Assembly (NCBI GenBank): GCA_902526965.1
Contig: CABZMT010000002.1
Span: forward strand, 1-64,000
DNA: 64,000 nt
From: an uncultured Alphaproteobacteria bacterium
GTDB lineage: Bacteria; Pseudomonadota; Alphaproteobacteria; HIMB59
Direction of reading: 5' to 3'
Part shown: piece by piece, positions 16,670-24,440 of the stretch
Numbering within the stretch: the first letter of the stretch is position 1
Layout: every line of letters begins with the position of its first letter
Made by a program: the position numbers and the translations under genes
Notes under the pieces: model-generated
Database searches by the model: none
What the model was told of the DNA's origin: nothing
The model's input: only the letters and a program-made list of their open reading frames with translations

Positions 16670-17196
16670 TGAGAGTTCTATTATTATTATTTATCAGTAC
16701 TTTTTTAACTAATTGTACGTTGAAGGCTGAGAGTAACTCAATTCACCATGAGTTTGATAACTGGATACATATGGAGGCCAAAGAAGACAACCTCGATTTA
16801 GTCTTTAGCTTGGAGAACAGTGAACGAATGATTATTTTTATCGTCGATCCCAACTTAAGTTGTGATGCTCGGTTAGTTTACACTAATCGTGAATTTGAGC
16901 CCCAGGATTTTGACGTCATGAGTGGTGAGACTTTCGATTGGATCCTCTCAGGGCAGACATACGACGGCAAAGATGCCAGTCGATTAAACGCGGATGGATA
17001 TGTTCGGTGGGAGTTGATAAGTTTTTACAAACATCACTTCTCCAAGCTTGAAGATTTGTTATCTAAAAGAGGACAAATTTCATTTTCAATCAACGACCCT
17101 CTCAATAGATTTGAAAAACAGGAAATACAAATGAAAGCCAATGGACTTAGTTCTGCTCTTGTCAGTGCCCTTGATACTTGCCAGGGGTGGACATGA
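16669..17196 (+). CDS. Secreted protein of unknown function, same pattern as 13570-14229
   Basis: A 175-residue protein with a hydrophobic leader ending LTNC, a poor lipobox, so it could be a lipoprotein or simply exported. The mature part runs NWIHMEAKEDNLDLVFSLENSERMIIFIVDP, then SCDARLVY, LSGQTYDG, NDPLNRFEK and a C-terminal ALVSALDTC. The ordered features (Trp, SE-x-IIF, CD, GxT/Y-x-G, late Cys) match the secreted protein on the other side of the channel. The start overlaps the HTH gene stop by 1 nt, and the stop overlaps the next start by 4 nt (ATGA). Family not recognised. Confidence 0.6.
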   Translation: MRVLLLLFISTFLTNCTLKAESNSIHHEFDNWIHMEAKEDNLDLVFSLENSERMIIFIVDPNLSCDARLVYTNREFEPQDFDVMSGETFDWILSGQTYDGKDASRLNADGYVRWELISFYKHHFSKLEDLLSKRGQISFSINDPLNRFEKQEIQMKANGLSSALVSALDTCQGWT

Positions 17197-17642
17197 TAAA
17201 AAAATTATTATGTTTATTCTTATTCATGAGTTGGTTTTTACCTATAAAGGCAGAAAATAAGTCTGCAGCAATTTATGTGCTTGGTAGTTTAGATAATGAC
17301 ATAAAACAATTATTTAAAGAAACTATTGACGACCAGATACACAGTTATGCTCAAACAATCAGCGAGGGACCACAATCTAATATTTATGTCTTTCCTTATC
17401 GCAGTCAAGATCAGTGGCAAGTGGTAAGCCTGCACGTAGAAGGCAATGAAAAGCATACAGACCTTCTTGGTCTTTCATTCGAGGGTCCCCCACTTCGATC
17501 TTTAGATGAAATCCGCCAGCTAGTCGGTCTAGATGGCTCCCTTAAATATATCGGTTGGAGTAGCTATGATGAGCTCCCTCCAGAAAAGGTTTTTATTGCT
17601 TCCAAAATTATCGCTCAAGATTATCTATACTTGTATTTTTAA
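17193..17642 (+). CDS. Secreted protein of unknown function
   Basis: ATG at 17193 overlaps the previous stop (ATGA) and gives 149 residues with a clear signal peptide, MIKKLLCLFLFMSWFLPIKA then EN. An in-frame ATG at 17178 would put five extra residues before the Lys pair and is less likely. The mature domain, including YVLGSLDNDIKQLF, IYVFPYRSQDQWQVVSLHVEGN and PPLRSLDEIRQLVGLDGSLKYIGW, has mixed alpha/beta character and no Cys. I recognise no family. It is the last clear gene of the plus-strand arm next to the channel cluster and probably acts in the periplasm. Confidence 0.6.
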   Translation: MIKKLLCLFLFMSWFLPIKAENKSAAIYVLGSLDNDIKQLFKETIDDQIHSYAQTISEGPQSNIYVFPYRSQDQWQVVSLHVEGNEKHTDLLGLSFEGPPLRSLDEIRQLVGLDGSLKYIGWSSYDELPPEKVFIASKIIAQDYLYLYF

Positions 17643-17652
17643 CAAAGCCTCT

Positions 17653-17829
17653 GTGAGCGTTTTACTCTTTGTTTGCTTGATGTCTTTTCAAAGTGGTTTT
17701 GTCCCTTTAGTGGTCACAGTGGGTGTCTTGTTATATAAGAGTGTGATCTTATTTTTTTACTTAACCTACGATCATCAAAAATCATCAACTCCATCGATAG
17801 CTGAAATCACCATTAATGACTCAATATAG
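17653..17829 (+). CDS. Possible small membrane protein
   Basis: A frame beginning at GTG 17653 encodes about 58 residues with two hydrophobic segments (SVLLFVCLMSF and VPLVVTVGVLLYKSVILFFYL) and a polar tail. It would fill the only unassigned stretch after the channel cluster. There is no clear ribosome site, and its 3' end overlaps the antisense Zn-ribbon gene by 55 nt. The longer version starting inside the previous gene at 17533 is an out-of-frame shadow. Weak candidate. Confidence 0.25.
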   Translation: MSVLLFVCLMSFQSGFVPLVVTVGVLLYKSVILFFYLTYDHQKSSTPSIAEITINDSI

Positions 17830-17987
17830 CGCTTTTTACTACAATCGTAGCAAATCGTAATCATTTCATCGTTGATTTTATTAATATATTTCTTTGAGAC
17901 CTCTTTGTAATCCCCGCATTCTGTACACTTACTATAAGGGATTTCACTACTTTGAATTAAGTCCTCTTTCCCGTTCCACCATCCCAT
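17775..17987 (-). CDS. Small double-CxxC (zinc-ribbon-like) protein
   Basis: A 70-residue protein with CTECGDYKEV near residue 21 and CYDCSKKRY near residue 46, a spacing suited to one structural zinc. The N-terminus MGWWNGKEDL is acidic and aromatic. No family name is recognised. It stands alone with 74 nt of AT-rich sequence before the next minus-strand gene, and its 3' end overlaps a doubtful small frame on the other strand. It is like the 66-residue protein at 8991 in size and in having two CxxC pairs, but not in sequence. Confidence 0.55.
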   Translation of the reverse strand: MGWWNGKEDLIQSSEIPYSKCTECGDYKEVSKKYINKINDEMITICYDCSKKRYIESLMVISAIDGVDDF

Positions 17988-18061
17988 AAATTATAATTAT
18001 CATAATTACTGATTGGGCTTTGATAGAAGTTATGCATTAATCAAAAAAAGTTGTTAGTAAT

Positions 18062-18631
18062 TTATTTAGTCAATTGATTGATTAAAATATTGAGGTCACT
18101 GGTGAAGGTTTTCTGATCAATAGAAGTATCAAGATACATGGTACAATAATGATTAACGAAGTGATATTCAAGGAATTCCATTACATTTTCTTCGCCATTC
18201 CAAGATTGGCTAAAATCCTCAGATGCTTGAAAAAAAGAGTTTAATGACTCCTCGGAACAATCACTCCAAAAAGCAGGACAGAAGTTAGTTCCGTCTCCTT
18301 TAAATAGATTGATGTATGCATCCAACACTAGAATTTCAAAATTAGGGTAATTAACTTTTTTGTATTGACTGATATCAACACTACTTAGGTCAGTTAAAAA
18401 CTGTTTTGATGGGGAGTCATAATACAAGTCATAGTTTAAACCTTTTGCTCCTTCAAAATTTTCATTGAAGAAGAGTATAATTTGATTTCGTGTCCCAATC
18501 TCTTCAATTGGGTCCAAGGACCAGTAAACTTCTTCTAAATAACCAACACAGTAATCTTGGTCCAAGGAATTAGAAAATAATTTTGATGAAATTAAAATAG
18601 TAAATATGAAAATGAAGAGTTTTAAATACAC
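18062..18631 (-). CDS. Secreted protein of unknown function
   Basis: A 189-residue protein starting at GTG 18629-18631, sharing one base with the stop of the DadA-like gene (TAGTG). A hydrophobic leader (LFIFIFTILISSKLFS) precedes an acidic mature domain with four Cys residues (YCVGYLEE, NFCPAFWSDCSE, HYCTMYLD), which may form two disulfides in the periplasm. I recognise no family. Position behind the oxidase and secreted nuclease suggests cotranscription only. There are about 70 nt of plain AT-rich DNA downstream. Confidence 0.6.
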   Translation of the reverse strand: MYLKLFIFIFTILISSKLFSNSLDQDYCVGYLEEVYWSLDPIEEIGTRNQIILFFNENFEGAKGLNYDLYYDSPSKQFLTDLSSVDISQYKKVNYPNFEILVLDAYINLFKGDGTNFCPAFWSDCSEESLNSFFQASEDFSQSWNGEENVMEFLEYHFVNHYCTMYLDTSIDQKTFTSDLNILINQLTK

Positions 18632-19854
18632 TATAAATACTTATCAATTGAAAAAGCTGGATTGTTTGGTGTCTCACCGTTTACTAGCCCTGAGATTACT
18701 TTTCCAGTAACAGGGCCTAAAGTCCAACCTAGGTGATTGTGACCAAAGCCGTAGTAAAGATTTTCAAGTTTTGGGGACTTGCTAATAATTGGTAAACAGT
18801 CTGGAAGGGTCGGCCTATAGCCTAACCATGAATTTTGATAATCTTGAAGTTTTGGAATGAGTTGTTTAGCGTAATGATTAATGTATTTTAGCCTAGATTC
18901 ATTGATCTTTTTCTTTGTACCCGCTAGTTCTACTGTTCCCGCAGCTCTAATTCCATATTCAAGGGGAGTCAAGTACATACCGGATTCTATCAAACAAGTT
19001 GGGCGATTTAAATAATCTTGCATTCCAAGAAATTCTAAGTGGTATCCCCTTTCTGTTTCAAGAGGTATCATTTTATTTTCTAATTGATTGACTAAATCAT
19101 TTGAAAAGGCACCACTGCAAATAACCAAGCAATCAAAATCTTTATTGTTGATCTTAAATTTTCCGTGACTGGGATTTACCGAGAAAACCCTCTCCTTTAA
19201 AAATTGCCCACCTTTTTCAAGAAACTTCAAAAATAACTTATTTAATATTTTATCTGGATTTAAAGTGTGGTGGGCACGAGGGAAATACCAACCCCCTTTA
19301 ATAATTTTATTTAAATTGGGCTCGAGATCCAAGATCTCGGCTGGTGAGAGACTTACTTGTTCAACGTTGTTTTTTTTTCTAACTTCTATTTGATCGGGTG
19401 TTGGCTTTTCTTTCTCATTCATCCAAACATATAAAACTCCTTTATGAGTGACTAAATCTGTGGCACCGATCTCAGTCAATAAGGTTTTATAAGATGGTAG
19501 AGCATCCTTTAAAAGGCTTGTCATTTGCTCTGCAGTATAGTTCATTGATTTTGAATTACAGTTTTTAAGAAATTTTACAATCCAAGGGAGCATTTTAGGC
19601 ATATAAGACCAGCTTATGTTTAGAGGTGAGTCGCTATGAAAAATATAGCGCAATAAATTTCTCCAAATATCTGGTTGGTTTAGTGCCGGAACTCCATAAT
19701 CTGCAATGACGTTTGCATGCCCTCTCGAGGTTCCTGAGCCTGGATTGTTTTGATCAAAAATTGTAACGTTATGACCTGAGGACTTTAAATAATAGGATGT
19801 ACTCAGTCCAACAATTCCTGCACCAATTACAGCGATATTTCTAACATTGCTCAT
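18631..19854 (-). CDS. D-amino acid dehydrogenase-type FAD oxidoreductase (DadA family)
   Basis: A 407-residue DAO-family flavoenzyme. The dinucleotide-binding IAVIGAGIVGLSTSYYL lies at 8-24, SGTSRGHANVIADYGVPALNQPDIW follows (the DadA-like substrate-side segment), and GYRPTLPDCLPIIS and GFGHNHLGWTLGPVTGKVI close the FAD site near the C-terminus. DadA deaminates D-amino acids to 2-oxo acids and passes electrons to the respiratory chain. Length and order are normal. Start and stop are tightly packed with the nuclease and the small secreted gene. Other N-methyl or cyclic amine substrates are possible. Confidence 0.85.
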   Translation of the reverse strand: MSNVRNIAVIGAGIVGLSTSYYLKSSGHNVTIFDQNNPGSGTSRGHANVIADYGVPALNQPDIWRNLLRYIFHSDSPLNISWSYMPKMLPWIVKFLKNCNSKSMNYTAEQMTSLLKDALPSYKTLLTEIGATDLVTHKGVLYVWMNEKEKPTPDQIEVRKKNNVEQVSLSPAEILDLEPNLNKIIKGGWYFPRAHHTLNPDKILNKLFLKFLEKGGQFLKERVFSVNPSHGKFKINNKDFDCLVICSGAFSNDLVNQLENKMIPLETERGYHLEFLGMQDYLNRPTCLIESGMYLTPLEYGIRAAGTVELAGTKKKINESRLKYINHYAKQLIPKLQDYQNSWLGYRPTLPDCLPIISKSPKLENLYYGFGHNHLGWTLGPVTGKVISGLVNGETPNNPAFSIDKYL

Positions 19855-20318
19855 TAATTATTGCTTCGATAATCCCATGGATATTGAAATTCCATGGACC
19901 ATATACCAAGCTTATTGAATTTGGCGTACTCTTCATCTTCTACATATTTGTTCGAATATTTTCTGTATGCAAATGCAAAACCCTCTCTGACTAAGTAGCT
20001 GCTCAAAGACTCTCCATTAACAAAGCACTCACCTAATACTCTTCCATAAAAATCTTTTCCTTCATTTGTGCAACTAATTTTATTATTTGTAACTTTTTCA
20101 ATTAGAAGATCTCTTGATATTTTTCCACATGCAACTTTCCCTTCACTTGCAACACATGTTTGGTTTATTTCAGGGGCGTCTATTCCACTAAAGCGTATTT
20201 TCACATCACCTAATCTAATTGTATCTCCATCAATGACGGTGACATGAGAGGCAAAAAGATTATTTGAAAATAGAAATAAGGAAGATAGTGAGCATAAGAT
20301 GAAAATTTTCAATGACAC
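19854..20318 (-). CDS. Secreted thermonuclease-family (SNase-like) protein
   Basis: A 154-residue protein with a signal peptide ending near FAS|HV. The staphylococcal-nuclease core follows: VIDGDTIRLGDVKIRFSGIDAPE (metal-binding Asp and first catalytic Arg), then CGKISRDLL, DFYGRVLGECFVNGESLSSYLVREGFAFAYRKY (the second Arg in YGR). The Ca-binding and catalytic Arg/Glu positions appear in place. It should cleave nucleic acid in the periplasm or outside the cell, giving phosphate and nucleosides. Overlaps the DUF4396 gene by 10 nt at its start and shares one base with the DadA-like gene. Confidence 0.88.
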   Translation of the reverse strand: MSLKIFILCSLSSLFLFSNNLFASHVTVIDGDTIRLGDVKIRFSGIDAPEINQTCVASEGKVACGKISRDLLIEKVTNNKISCTNEGKDFYGRVLGECFVNGESLSSYLVREGFAFAYRKYSNKYVEDEEYAKFNKLGIWSMEFQYPWDYRSNN

Positions 20319-20752
20319 GCAATATTATACTTTTTTAATCTCCAGTAATTGTAAGGCCAAGGGGTAATAAATCCTACAAAAAGCATAATTGGAACTACCC
20401 ACCATGTAAGCATTGCCCCTCCAGTTAAAATAACGTCAGTGACATTCATAGCAATTTCCATAGAGATCATTGAAATAAAACTCATGCCTAAAGCTGTTTT
20501 TAATGCTTGATTAAATTTGAAGTTCTGTCGAATTAAAACAATCGTCTCAAGAACTATACTTGTAATTAATCCATTAATTATCGCTAGTATCATAATACTC
20601 ATCACTGGCCAAGGGATTTGGGTGATTTGAAAATATAAAATAGTTCCAAAATCACCTATAGAGCACCCGATCAGGCACCAAGATGTATTTTTTGCACTTT
20701 TTTTCCAGGTATGTTTACAGTGCCAATGAAATGTGGATATCGCGTGATTCAT
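20309..20752 (-). CDS. DUF4396 membrane protein
   Basis: A 147-residue protein. The His/Trp-rich N-terminus (STFHWHCKHTWKK) leads into NTSWCLIGCSIGDFGTILYFQ, the DUF4396 hallmark, and four membrane segments (about 24-40, 51-71, 86-106, 113-131). The conserved Cys and His residues could bind metal or heme; that is inference, as the family has no proven role. It is the first gene of the nuclease/oxidase run, facing away from the sugar-transport operon across a 193-nt gap. Length is normal for the family. Confidence 0.75.
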   Translation of the reverse strand: MNHAISTFHWHCKHTWKKSAKNTSWCLIGCSIGDFGTILYFQITQIPWPVMSIMILAIINGLITSIVLETIVLIRQNFKFNQALKTALGMSFISMISMEIAMNVTDVILTGGAMLTWWVVPIMLFVGFITPWPYNYWRLKKYNIACH

Positions 20753-20829
20753 TATTAATTAGGTATACAATTATTTTATAGGTAAATTAAATAGTATTAG
20801 ATTTTTGCTCTTTTTTAATTAATAAACAT

Positions 20830-20896
20830 TGATTTCAGTGGGTTTTTAGATATTCCATATATGCATAGTAAAACGGCTTTTTGCTATTTGAAATCA
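20830..20896. promoter_or_regulatory. Candidate operator: spaced inverted repeat upstream of the sugar ABC operon
   Basis: TGATTTCA at 20830-20837 is repeated inverted as TGAAATCA at 20889-20896, within the 193-nt gap before the binding-protein gene. The 8-bp arms are perfect, but the 51-nt spacing is long, so chance in AT-rich DNA is possible. No clear -35/-10 pair was found. The operon itself starts with a very strong ribosome site (AGGAGGAGGA, 20931-20940). Confidence 0.25.
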
Positions 20897-20945
20897 TATT
20901 CAGTTTGTTACATTTTAAATCAAATTTTCTAGGAGGAGGATTTCT

Positions 20946-22256
20946 ATGAAAATATTAAAAACGCTTACAGCAATAATTGCACTTTCTCTATTCGGGGCAA
21001 GTTATGCAAATGCTGGTTCTCACGCATATTCAGGCCCTGACCTGTCGGGAGAAAAATTAACAATCTTTGGTCCTTGGTTGGCACCACAAGATGATGATTT
21101 CAGGGATGTCATATCAATATTTGAAGCAGCAACTGGTGCGTCCGTTGAGTACGGGGGATCTGATGAGTTTGAATCAATTATTAATATTGACTGTCAAGCA
21201 GGAAGTCCAGCTGATATCGCTGTGTTCCCTCAACCAGGATTAGCAGCAAATATTGCAGCGACTGGTTGTTTATCCCCATTAGGTGATGATGTTAAACAAA
21301 TGGTTCTTGATAACTATGCTGCAGGTCAGTCTTGGGTAGACCTTACAACATATAAAGATCAAACTGGTTTTGAAAAGTTTTTTGGTGTTTTTTACAGAGT
21401 GAACGTAAAAAGTTTAGTGTGGTACTCACCAGATAACTTTGAAGATAACGGTTATGAAATCCCTACAAGTATGGAAGGATTATTAGCATTAGCAGATCAA
21501 ATGGTTAGTGATGGAAATACACCTTTCTGTATTGGATTAGGTTCTGGTGGAGCAACCGGGTGGCCAGCTACTGACTGGATGGAAGACATTATGTTAAGAA
21601 CTCATTCACCTATGACTTACGATCAGTGGGTGTCTAATGATATGAAGTTCAATGATCAAAGAGTGATCGATGCAATGGAATTCTTTGGTTCAATTGCATT
21701 AAATGACTCTTATGTCAATGGTGGAACTAAAGCCGTTGCTACAACTGACTTTAGAGACTCTCCAAATGGGCTCTTTACTTCTCCTGCAGAGTGTATGATG
21801 CACAGACAAGCTAGCTTTATTCCTGCCTTCTTTCCAGAGGGATCAGAAGCTGGTGTTGACTATGACTTCTTCTACTTCCCACCTTTTGAGTCTCAAGACT
21901 TAGGAAAACCTGTTTTAGGTGCTGGAACCTTAATGGCTCCTACAAATGACAGAAAGATAACTACCGAGTTCATGAAATTCTTGCTTCACACTGAAGCTAA
22001 TGAAAGATTCATGGAAAAAGGTGGTTTTTTAACACCTCATAAGTATGTGGATATTGACAAATACTCCAGCGAAACATTCAAGGGTCTTCATGAAATCCTT
22101 ATGAATGCTACAACATTCAGGTTTGATGGATCAGACCTAATGCCTGGTTGGGTTGGAGCAGGATCTTTCTGGACTGGTATGGTTGATTACACTAATGGTA
22201 AGTCAGCTAAGGAAGTCGCAGACGAAATACAAGCTAGCTGGGAAGCTGGTCAATAA
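20946..22256 (+). CDS. Alpha-glucoside-type ABC transporter, periplasmic binding protein (AglE-like)
   Basis: A 436-residue periplasmic binding protein with signal peptide MKILKTLTAIIALSLFGASYANA. The mature protein has LTIFGPWLAPQDDDF, GSPADIAVFPQPG, GLGSGGATGWPATDWMED and the MHRQASFIPAFFPEG and VGAGSFWTGM segments, which match AglE-type proteins of Rhizobiales. It captures a disaccharide or glucoside for the two permeases downstream. The start is fixed by an AGGAGGAGGA site. A strong hairpin follows the stop, so this gene is probably expressed above the permeases. The exact sugar is not known. Confidence 0.88.
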   Translation: MKILKTLTAIIALSLFGASYANAGSHAYSGPDLSGEKLTIFGPWLAPQDDDFRDVISIFEAATGASVEYGGSDEFESIINIDCQAGSPADIAVFPQPGLAANIAATGCLSPLGDDVKQMVLDNYAAGQSWVDLTTYKDQTGFEKFFGVFYRVNVKSLVWYSPDNFEDNGYEIPTSMEGLLALADQMVSDGNTPFCIGLGSGGATGWPATDWMEDIMLRTHSPMTYDQWVSNDMKFNDQRVIDAMEFFGSIALNDSYVNGGTKAVATTDFRDSPNGLFTSPAECMMHRQASFIPAFFPEGSEAGVDYDFFYFPPFESQDLGKPVLGAGTLMAPTNDRKITTEFMKFLLHTEANERFMEKGGFLTPHKYVDIDKYSSETFKGLHEILMNATTFRFDGSDLMPGWVGAGSFWTGMVDYTNGKSAKEVADEIQASWEAGQ

Positions 22257-22275
22257 AAAAAAGTAATTTTCTTAT

Positions 22276-22304
22276 CTAAGGGCGAATAGTATATTTGCCC
22301 TTAG
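22276..22304 (+). terminator. Intercistronic hairpin after the sugar-binding-protein gene
   Basis: A 13-bp stem (22276-22288 with 22292-22304, one G-U pair) closes a 3-nt loop and is followed by TTTCTCT. It lies in the 64-nt gap between the binding protein and first permease. As seen for maltose and other ABC operons, such a hairpin can partly end transcription or protect the 3' end of the upstream message. Full termination is unlikely, as the permease needs the same promoter. Confidence 0.6.
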
Positions 22305-22320
22305 TTTCTCTACATATCCT

Positions 22321-23304
22321 ATGAGTATATTTTCCCTTGCAATAACTGTTCTTGTTGGTGTTCTTTTTTTTGTAGCATTTTTTCACTTTTCAAACTTTTT
22401 ATTGGATTATTTTAGGGTAAGAGCTTCAAAAAAGTTTGCCTTAGAAAATTCAATTAGAGTTATAATTTTCATCGCACCTGCATTTATAGTGCTATTTGTC
22501 TTTATATTATATCCCGTCTTTGAAACTATTAGACTGAGCTTTTACGATAAGATAGGTGAGAACTTTGTAGGATTATACAACTACTCTTGGGCAATCAAAG
22601 ATCCTGATTTCAAACGAAGTATCATTAATAACTTAGGATGGTTAATAGTAGTGCCAACTATGAGTACATTTTTTGGTTTAGTGATTGCAAATTTAGCAGA
22701 TAGAGTCTGGTGGGGATCTATAGCTAAATCAATTATATTTATGCCGATGGCAATTTCATTTGTTGGGGCAGGTGTAATTTGGAAATTTATGTATGATTAC
22801 AGAGGTCCTGGTGATCAACAAATTGGACTTTTAAATGCCATTGCAGTTGCATTGGGTTTTGAGCCGCAAGCTTGGTTAACAATACCCATTTGGAATAATC
22901 TCTTTTTAATGGCAATTATGATATGGATACAAACGGGTCTTGCTCTTGTAATTTTTAGTGCTGCACTCAGAAGTATTCCCAATGAAACGTTGGATGCCGC
23001 GCGCATTGACGGGGCAAGTGAACTTAAAATATTTTGGTCAATCATTGTTCCTTACTTAGAGCAGACTATCTTGGTGATTTGGACCATTATCACAATCTTA
23101 GTGTTAAAAGTTTTCGACATCATCTACGCCATGACAAATGGACAATGGCAAACTGAGGTATTAGCAAATCTCATGTACGATTGGATGTTTAGAGGCGGAG
23201 GCGACTCTGGAAGAGGAAGTGTACTTGCCTTTTGTATATTAATTGGGGTGACTCCTATTTTAGCCTGGAACCTATACAGGCATAAACAAGACCAAAAAGT
23301 ATGA
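22321..23304 (+). CDS. Alpha-glucoside-type ABC transporter permease (AglF-like)
   Basis: A 327-residue inner-membrane permease with about seven segments. The EAA loop that docks the ATPase reads EtLDAARIDGASELKIFWSIIVPYL near residue 222. The extra N-terminal helix (residues 4-22) and the GWLIVVPTMSTFFGLVIANLAD block are typical of AglF-type MalF relatives. It forms the heterodimeric channel with the next gene. The two genes overlap by 4 nt (ATGA at 23301-23304). Start at ATG 22321 directly after the hairpin, with little room for a ribosome site. Confidence 0.88.
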   Translation: MSIFSLAITVLVGVLFFVAFFHFSNFLLDYFRVRASKKFALENSIRVIIFIAPAFIVLFVFILYPVFETIRLSFYDKIGENFVGLYNYSWAIKDPDFKRSIINNLGWLIVVPTMSTFFGLVIANLADRVWWGSIAKSIIFMPMAISFVGAGVIWKFMYDYRGPGDQQIGLLNAIAVALGFEPQAWLTIPIWNNLFLMAIMIWIQTGLALVIFSAALRSIPNETLDAARIDGASELKIFWSIIVPYLEQTILVIWTIITILVLKVFDIIYAMTNGQWQTEVLANLMYDWMFRGGGDSGRGSVLAFCILIGVTPILAWNLYRHKQDQKV

Positions 23305-24440
23305 AAAAAATTACATATACTTCAGTCTTATCACAACTTTTATTACTTTTTTTTGTAGTAGCATGGATTGTTCCTACTTTTGGATTATTTATCAGCTCTT
23401 TAAGGGACAAGGACGTGTTGGCCATCAGTGGTTGGTGGACATCCTTTACTAACACAGAAATTAATGAGATTTATCGAACTGAAGGTAAGGATGCTCAGAT
23501 CAAAGAGGGGAATTATTATTTTATTAAAAGTAATTTATTCGATGGGGGTCAAGAAAAAGAGATTTTTCGTTTTGGAGTAACATCTAAGAACATTGACGAA
23601 TACAAAGTTGGCGAGACCGCACTATTTAAAGATCAGACAGAAATAACAGTTTTTGAAAACGGCGATTATGTATGGAAATCAAAAGAGGAATTTAAGAAGA
23701 AAAAAGGTAAAAGAATTTTTGTGTCTGCTAAGAGTCCTCCTAGCTTTACACTTGATAATTATAAAGAGGTACTTCTTAAAGAAGGATTAGGGCAGGCTTT
23801 TTTAAATACATTAGCAGTTGCACTCCCTGCAACTCTAATACCTTTAATTATATGTTCTTATTTTGCATACGCACTTACTTGGATGAAATTTTATGGGAGA
23901 GATATTTTGTTGGCCACAATTATTGCCTCACTTGTTGTTCCGTTGCAGATGTGTCTAATACCTGTATTAACAATTTATAATGACTTTGGAGCATTGTTTG
24001 GAGTCAGTGCAAAATCTTTCCCTGGTATTTGGATGGCGCATACTGGATTTGGTCTCGCATCAACTACTTTTTTGTTATGGAATTTTTTAAAAACACTCCC
24101 AAGCGAAATGATCGAGGCGGCTAGAGTTGATGGGGCAACGCATTACGATACTTTTATAAAAATTGTAGTTCCATTATCAATACCCTCCTTCGCATCTATT
24201 TTTATCTTACAATTTTTATGGGTATGGAATGATTTGCTCGTAGGTTTAGTTTTTTTAGATAAACATCCAAGTGAAATTATTTTAACAGCAAAGCTAAAAG
24301 AGCTTCTTGGGTCAAGAGGAGAAAACTGGGAGATACTAACAACTGGTGCTTTTGTCTCAATGACTGTGCCATTATTTATTTTCTTTTCTCTTCAAAGATA
24401 CTTTATAAGAGGATTGGTAGCAGGATCTATAAAAGGGTGA
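23301..24440 (+). CDS. Alpha-glucoside-type ABC transporter permease (AglG-like)
   Basis: A 379-residue MalG-type permease. After the first helix (about 10-32) comes a polar extracytoplasmic loop of roughly 110 residues (about 45-150), which is characteristic of AglG and longer than in MalG. The membrane core with the EAA loop (EMIEAARVDGATHYDTFIKIVVPLS near 270) follows. It pairs with the AglF-like permease. Its stop overlaps the start of the GH4 gene by 4 nt. Confidence 0.88.
   Translation: MKKITYTSVLSQLLLLFFVVAWIVPTFGLFISSLRDKDVLAISGWWTSFTNTEINEIYRTEGKDAQIKEGNYYFIKSNLFDGGQEKEIFRFGVTSKNIDEYKVGETALFKDQTEITVFENGDYVWKSKEEFKKKKGKRIFVSAKSPPSFTLDNYKEVLLKEGLGQAFLNTLAVALPATLIPLIICSYFAYALTWMKFYGRDILLATIIASLVVPLQMCLIPVLTIYNDFGALFGVSAKSFPGIWMAHTGFGLASTTFLLWNFLKTLPSEMIEAARVDGATHYDTFIKIVVPLSIPSFASIFILQFLWVWNDLLVGLVFLDKHPSEIILTAKLKELLGSRGENWEILTTGAFVSMTVPLFIFFSLQRYFIRGLVAGSIKG

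Noticed and set aside
17533..17652. Upstream extension of the small membrane frame
   Set aside because: It runs out of frame through the coding sequence of the secreted protein at 17193-17642.
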